From assembly GCA_047602475.1 (NCBI GenBank), contig JASGHE010000002.1, positions 1,240,001-1,304,000 of the forward strand: DNA of 64,000 bases. The letters are read 5' to 3'. The stretch comes from JAEUIE01 sp047602475 (GTDB lineage: Bacteria; Planctomycetota; Planctomycetia; Gemmatales; HRBIN36). The position numbers and the translations under genes are program-made. Each line of letters opens with the position of its first letter. Position 1 is the first letter of the stretch. Positions 60,880-64,000 of this stretch are shown piece by piece. The notes beneath the pieces were generated by a model. The model made no database searches and had not been told where the DNA came from. It worked only from the letters and a program-made list of their open reading frames with translations.

Positions 60880-63800
60880 TTAGCGACCCTTGCCCTTACG
60901 CAGACTTCGCGCGTGGAAGTCCGTGCTGTCGGCCCCCTCGAAGTACATGTCAGCGAGGTTGTGAGCCAGGTTGGCCGCAGCAGATTGGGCAGCAGCCTTA
61001 GCAGCCGCAGTGGCTGCCGGCTTCAAGTTCTGGCTCGGATCGAAGTTACCGACGACAGGCAGAGCCTTGGCTGAGCCATAGGTAGCGGCAACATCATTAC
61101 CGAACCCGGTAGCGGCGTTCTTGAACCCACGAACTGAGCCGCTGGCGACAGCGATATCCCAAGGGGTGTAGTTCGAGTTCATCAGGAACCAGTTGGCCTG
61201 GCCGGAAGGCACAGTGGTCTGGTTGGGGATGAACAGGCCGATATCAGTGATGCCGTCACCATCGAAGTCGGCTGCCACGGGGCGGGCCAGCTTCGAGGCG
61301 GTACCGCTCGTTTGCAGAGGCAGAGTGGCTCGGAACGTGTAGTTCGTAAACCCAGTCACAAACCCGCCGAAGTCGAGCGTCGTCAGATCGATATAGAACA
61401 CGCCGTTGAGATAGGTGCCCAAATCGGTCAGCCCGTCGCCGTCAAAGTCGCCCGTGAACGGCAGGCCCTTCATGTTGCCCTTCAGCACCCGGTCACCGGC
61501 TGCTGCGGTCTCGATGATGTTGTTGCCGTTGGTATCGAGATACCAGGTCGTCCCGTCAAAGACACCGACATTGCTGCCGGTCAAGCGGCCGGTCAACAGA
61601 TTCACGGCGCTGGGGCCCCAGTTACCGGAGATAGGCAACCCATTAATCTGCAGGCTTGTTTGAATGGTCGTCTCGCCGGGATCATTGAAGTCGCCGTCGT
61701 TGTTGAAGTCGAGGCGGAAGACGAATCTGGTTCCCTGCTTGCCATAGGTGCCCAGTCGGTCGAAACCGTCTACGGTGCCGACAAGAGGATCATAGAACTG
61801 GCCGGAGAAGACCGCCGCACCGTTCGGTGCGTAGGGAATGATCGCATCATCACCGACGTTAGAGCCGGGGTTGACGACAAAGTCACCGTTCAGATCAATG
61901 TTAGCTGCGCCGTTGGCGTAGAAACCCAGCTCAGCGCGGGAATCCACCGTAATGAACTGAACGACAAAGTTACCGCCTGGCACACCGTCGCCGCTGGGCA
62001 ATACTGGCGGCTGGAAGTCGCCATCCAGAGCGTTGCCCGCTTCATCCTGAATGCGGTCAAATACCTTGAAGGTGAACTTGTCTTCGGGCAGCGGCTTGGC
62101 CAGGAACAGACGGTACGTCGTCAGGCCGGGGCCTCCCGAAACGGTGTCATCTTGCAGGACAATAACACTCGAAATAGTCTGGTTCCCGGTTCGCTTGCCG
62201 ATGATCGCGTAATTGCCTGGAGTGGTTGCCAGCCCAGGCAGGTTAGGATCTCTCGGATTGGCTGCCGGGTAGGTAAACAGGTCGGTTCGGTTAGGCTGAT
62301 CGAACAGCGTAACATCAATGTAATTGATCTGGGGCAGAGCGACCTTCACACCGTCAACAGTCTGGTTCAGCAGATCAACGACCACGATATTCCCGTCAAC
62401 ATCGTAGCGATAGGTCACGCCGGCCACTTGAGGCCCGCGGGTATCGAGGAAGATCAGCAGGGTTTGGGGGGCGGAAACATTGCCAGCCACGTCGGTCGCC
62501 GTGGAGAACAACAGGCGTTCGCCATCCTGATCGAAGAAGGTGGGATCGTTCAGGCTGAAGGTCGGGTCAATGAAGTATTGACCAAAGGCGTTGGCGTATG
62601 CCGTGCCGCCAAACTGCGGAATGGCGTTACGGTCTACAGCGTAGAACTGCATCCAGGCCGCTGCCTCAGCGTTGCCCGTGAAGTTGGCCCCGGCGTTCTT
62701 GGTGATCAGGTCGATGAAAGTATTTGGCTGACCAGGGATGCCTGTATCATCGAGGGGATTCAACACGAACGAAGGCGAGGCAGGCGCCGTCGTGTCAATC
62801 GTGAAGTTCAGCGGAGGCGAACCGAACTGAGTGAGACCGCTTCGCTTCACTTCGCCTGCTGTTCCATTCGGCGAGTTGTTATCGAAGACGATCGTGGAAG
62901 CGGTAATCTGGTAATTGCCGTCGGGCAGGGCAGTGGTTCGAATGCTCCAGAGAGTGTTGTTCGATCCGGCGACCGGCTCAGCGAAGAAGCTGGTGATTGG
63001 CACGCCGGCAAAGGTGCGGACATACACCTGCACCGAAGCGCCGGCTGTCTGACCAGCGGTTGCCTGGGCAGCCGTCAGCATGGTCACCCCGGCGTTAGCC
63101 AAATCACGCAAATCGGCCTGGATGATGAAGTAGGGAGTGTTGTTCCTGGTGATACCGTCAGTATTGCTGCGGCCGGTATCGTTGTCGTTGGTGCCAATCG
63201 GACTGCCAGGCAGGTTAGCCGGCAGGTTGACCACCGTCGGCACAGCGGCAGCGAAGTTCTCGATCTCCAGGTTGTAGTTGCCCGCATCCTGTTGCTGGTT
63301 GCTGCCACGCACCTTGATGTAGTAGATTTGGCCCTTCACGACTGGAATGTTGAGAGTCGTGCCGTCAATGGTGCCCACTGCCCCAGGAGTCGAGGTGACA
63401 TAGTTGGCGTTGTTGTTGAAAGTGCGCGCGGGAACATTCGGCCCGGTAAGATTAGCCAGGCTGGTGGGTCGATACACTTCCACCACCAATTGCCCGCCGA
63501 CAATGCTCAGATATTGAACATTGATGGTCAGGTAACCGGTGTCGTGGGCCACGTAGCGATAGTAATCAACATCAGCTTCGTTCACCAACGGCGTTGAAGG
63601 ATCATCGACCGAGTGAATGCTGAGATCACGCAGCGTCACGAACGGATCAGAGCCCAGGAAGGTCGCCTGCGAAGGCGTATCGTTGATCTCGAAGCGATCA
63701 GGAACGCTGACGAATTCGATGTTGTTAAACGTGACCGGGACGAAACCGGGAGCAGTCACCACGCCATCCGGGCTGAACAGCGGGCTGACGGTAGCGCCGT

Positions 63801-64000
63801 AAGCGTAGACCACTAATCGGTCGCCGTTAGGCGGCACACCAGGATCGCCCACCGACGGGGAACCGCCGAACACAAAGATACCGGCTGAGGTGCTGGGACG
63901 CACGAAGAAGTTGTCGTTACCGTTGTTGCCGAAGAAGGTTTGCGTGGTAGACCCGCTGTAGGCCCCGACTAGGGTGGTGTTCACTCGGAAGGTGTCGTTG
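60880..64000 (-). CDS. Giant secreted protein with PPC-like, Ig-like and FG-GAP/VCBS-like repeats (5' end outside window)
   Basis: The frame is open to the right edge of the window, so the N-terminus is missing; at least 1039 residues are visible. Near the visible start is a hemolysin-type or beta-helix segment, then a PPC-like domain (DRFEINDTPSQATFLG ... EADVDYYRYVAHDTGYLTINVQYL). Several Ig-like repeats follow (SPPLNFTIDTTAPASPSFVLNPLDDTGIPG; VAGNVSAPQTLLIFLDTRGP). The C-terminal part has FG-GAP/VCBS-type Asp-rich turns that could bind calcium (LDFNNDGDFNDPGE, GDFDGDGLTDLGTYL, ADFDGDGITDIGLFI). It ends with an Ala-rich helix and a basic tail (HARSLRKGKGR). Likely a cell-surface or exported adhesive protein. 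Confidence 0.85.
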   Translation of the reverse strand, partial: NDTFRVNTTLVGAYSGSTTQTFFGNNGNDNFFVRPSTSAGIFVFGGSPSVGDPGVPPNGDRLVVYAYGATVSPLFSPDGVVTAPGFVPVTFNNIEFVSVPDRFEINDTPSQATFLGSDPFVTLRDLSIHSVDDPSTPLVNEADVDYYRYVAHDTGYLTINVQYLSIVGGQLVVEVYRPTSLANLTGPNVPARTFNNNANYVTSTPGAVGTIDGTTLNIPVVKGQIYYIKVRGSNQQQDAGNYNLEIENFAAAVPTVVNLPANLPGSPIGTNDNDTGRSNTDGITRNNTPYFIIQADLRDLANAGVTMLTAAQATAGQTAGASVQVYVRTFAGVPITSFFAEPVAGSNNTLWSIRTTALPDGNYQITASTIVFDNNSPNGTAGEVKRSGLTQFGSPPLNFTIDTTAPASPSFVLNPLDDTGIPGQPNTFIDLITKNAGANFTGNAEAAAWMQFYAVDRNAIPQFGGTAYANAFGQYFIDPTFSLNDPTFFDQDGERLLFSTATDVAGNVSAPQTLLIFLDTRGPQVAGVTYRYDVDGNIVVVDLLNQTVDGVKVALPQINYIDVTLFDQPNRTDLFTYPAANPRDPNLPGLATTPGNYAIIGKRTGNQTISSVIVLQDDTVSGGPGLTTYRLFLAKPLPEDKFTFKVFDRIQDEAGNALDGDFQPPVLPSGDGVPGGNFVVQFITVDSRAELGFYANGAANIDLNGDFVVNPGSNVGDDAIIPYAPNGAAVFSGQFYDPLVGTVDGFDRLGTYGKQGTRFVFRLDFNNDGDFNDPGETTIQTSLQINGLPISGNWGPSAVNLLTGRLTGSNVGVFDGTTWYLDTNGNNIIETAAAGDRVLKGNMKGLPFTGDFDGDGLTDLGTYLNGVFYIDLTTLDFGGFVTGFTNYTFRATLPLQTSGTASKLARPVAADFDGDGITDIGLFIPNQTTVPSGQANWFLMNSNYTPWDIAVASGSVRGFKNAATGFGNDVAATYGSAKALPVVGNFDPSQNLKPAATAAAKAAAQSAAANLAHNLADMYFEGADSTDFHARSLRKGKGR

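Noticed and set aside
61312..63597. A 761-codon open frame on the plus strand opposite the giant surface-protein gene
   Set aside because: It lies wholly antisense to a protein with clear PPC, Ig and FG-GAP-like repeats. Its product has no recognisable domain and its length is explained by the codon bias of the real gene.

Overview
The window looks like a chromosomal segment of a planctomycete, possibly of the Gemmata/Pirellula type. This rests on gene content: a Tat-exported Gfo/Idh/MocA oxidoreductase, a SUMF1-like exported protein, tetrahydromethanopterin-type formyltransferase/hydrolase subunits (FhcB, FhcA), very large membrane-anchored ectodomain proteins of unknown function, a PPC/FG-GAP-like giant surface protein, degenerate sulfatase-like proteins and LTxxQ-type helical proteins. 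No plasmid, phage, IS element or CRISPR array is visible.

Layout. 1-10.7 kb: ApbE (partial), SUMF1-like protein, oxidoreductase, DUF4097 lipoprotein, zinc peptidase, tRNA-Arg(UCG) with its terminator, metallophosphatase, S9 peptidase, alpha/beta hydrolase. 10.7-17.3 kb: shikimate kinase, fhcBA, a small membrane protein, class V aminotransferase, APC permease. 17.3-25.5 kb: two adjacent giant exported proteins. 25.6-29.1 kb: fatty-acid desaturase and a cluster of unknown exported/helical proteins. 29.4-35.5 kb: four-gene operon of a multi-spanning membrane protein, a P-type ATPase fused to an HflK-like domain, and two more SPFH proteins. 35.6-42.8 kb: DUF58 protein, PpiC isomerase, NuoD, Old Yellow Enzyme, a PII-like regulator, a catalytically degenerate sulfatase-like protein and FolE. 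43-60.3 kb: sensor kinases, a sigma-54-type response regulator and a series of small stress/envelope genes (two CsbD proteins, DUF883-like, holin-X-like, DUF1328, glycine-zipper, DUF892 ferritin-like, FHA), plus two membrane GTPases and an AI-2E transporter. 60.9-64 kb: a giant secreted protein that runs off the window.

Main discovery. The 43-60 kb block has sigma-54 (-24/-12) promoter-like sequences with exact GG-N10-GC spacing in front of most of its small envelope/stress genes. At least six are close to the TGGCAC-N5-TTGC consensus. They surround the only NtrC-family (sigma-54 activator) response regulator in the window and its divergently encoded CHASE3 histidine kinase. I read this as a local two-component/sigma-54 envelope-stress regulon. 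It is an inference from sequence, but a well-supported one.

Data-quality signal. About fourteen single-base (or one dinucleotide) frameshifts break otherwise well-conserved genes, mostly in G/C homopolymers or CG repeats. In each case the protein continues sensibly in the next frame. This pattern fits uncorrected assembly indels better than gene decay, so the 'pseudogenes' listed here should be treated as probably intact genes until the reads are checked. Several families of short palindromic intergenic repeats sit at gene ends and probably act as terminators or REP-like elements.
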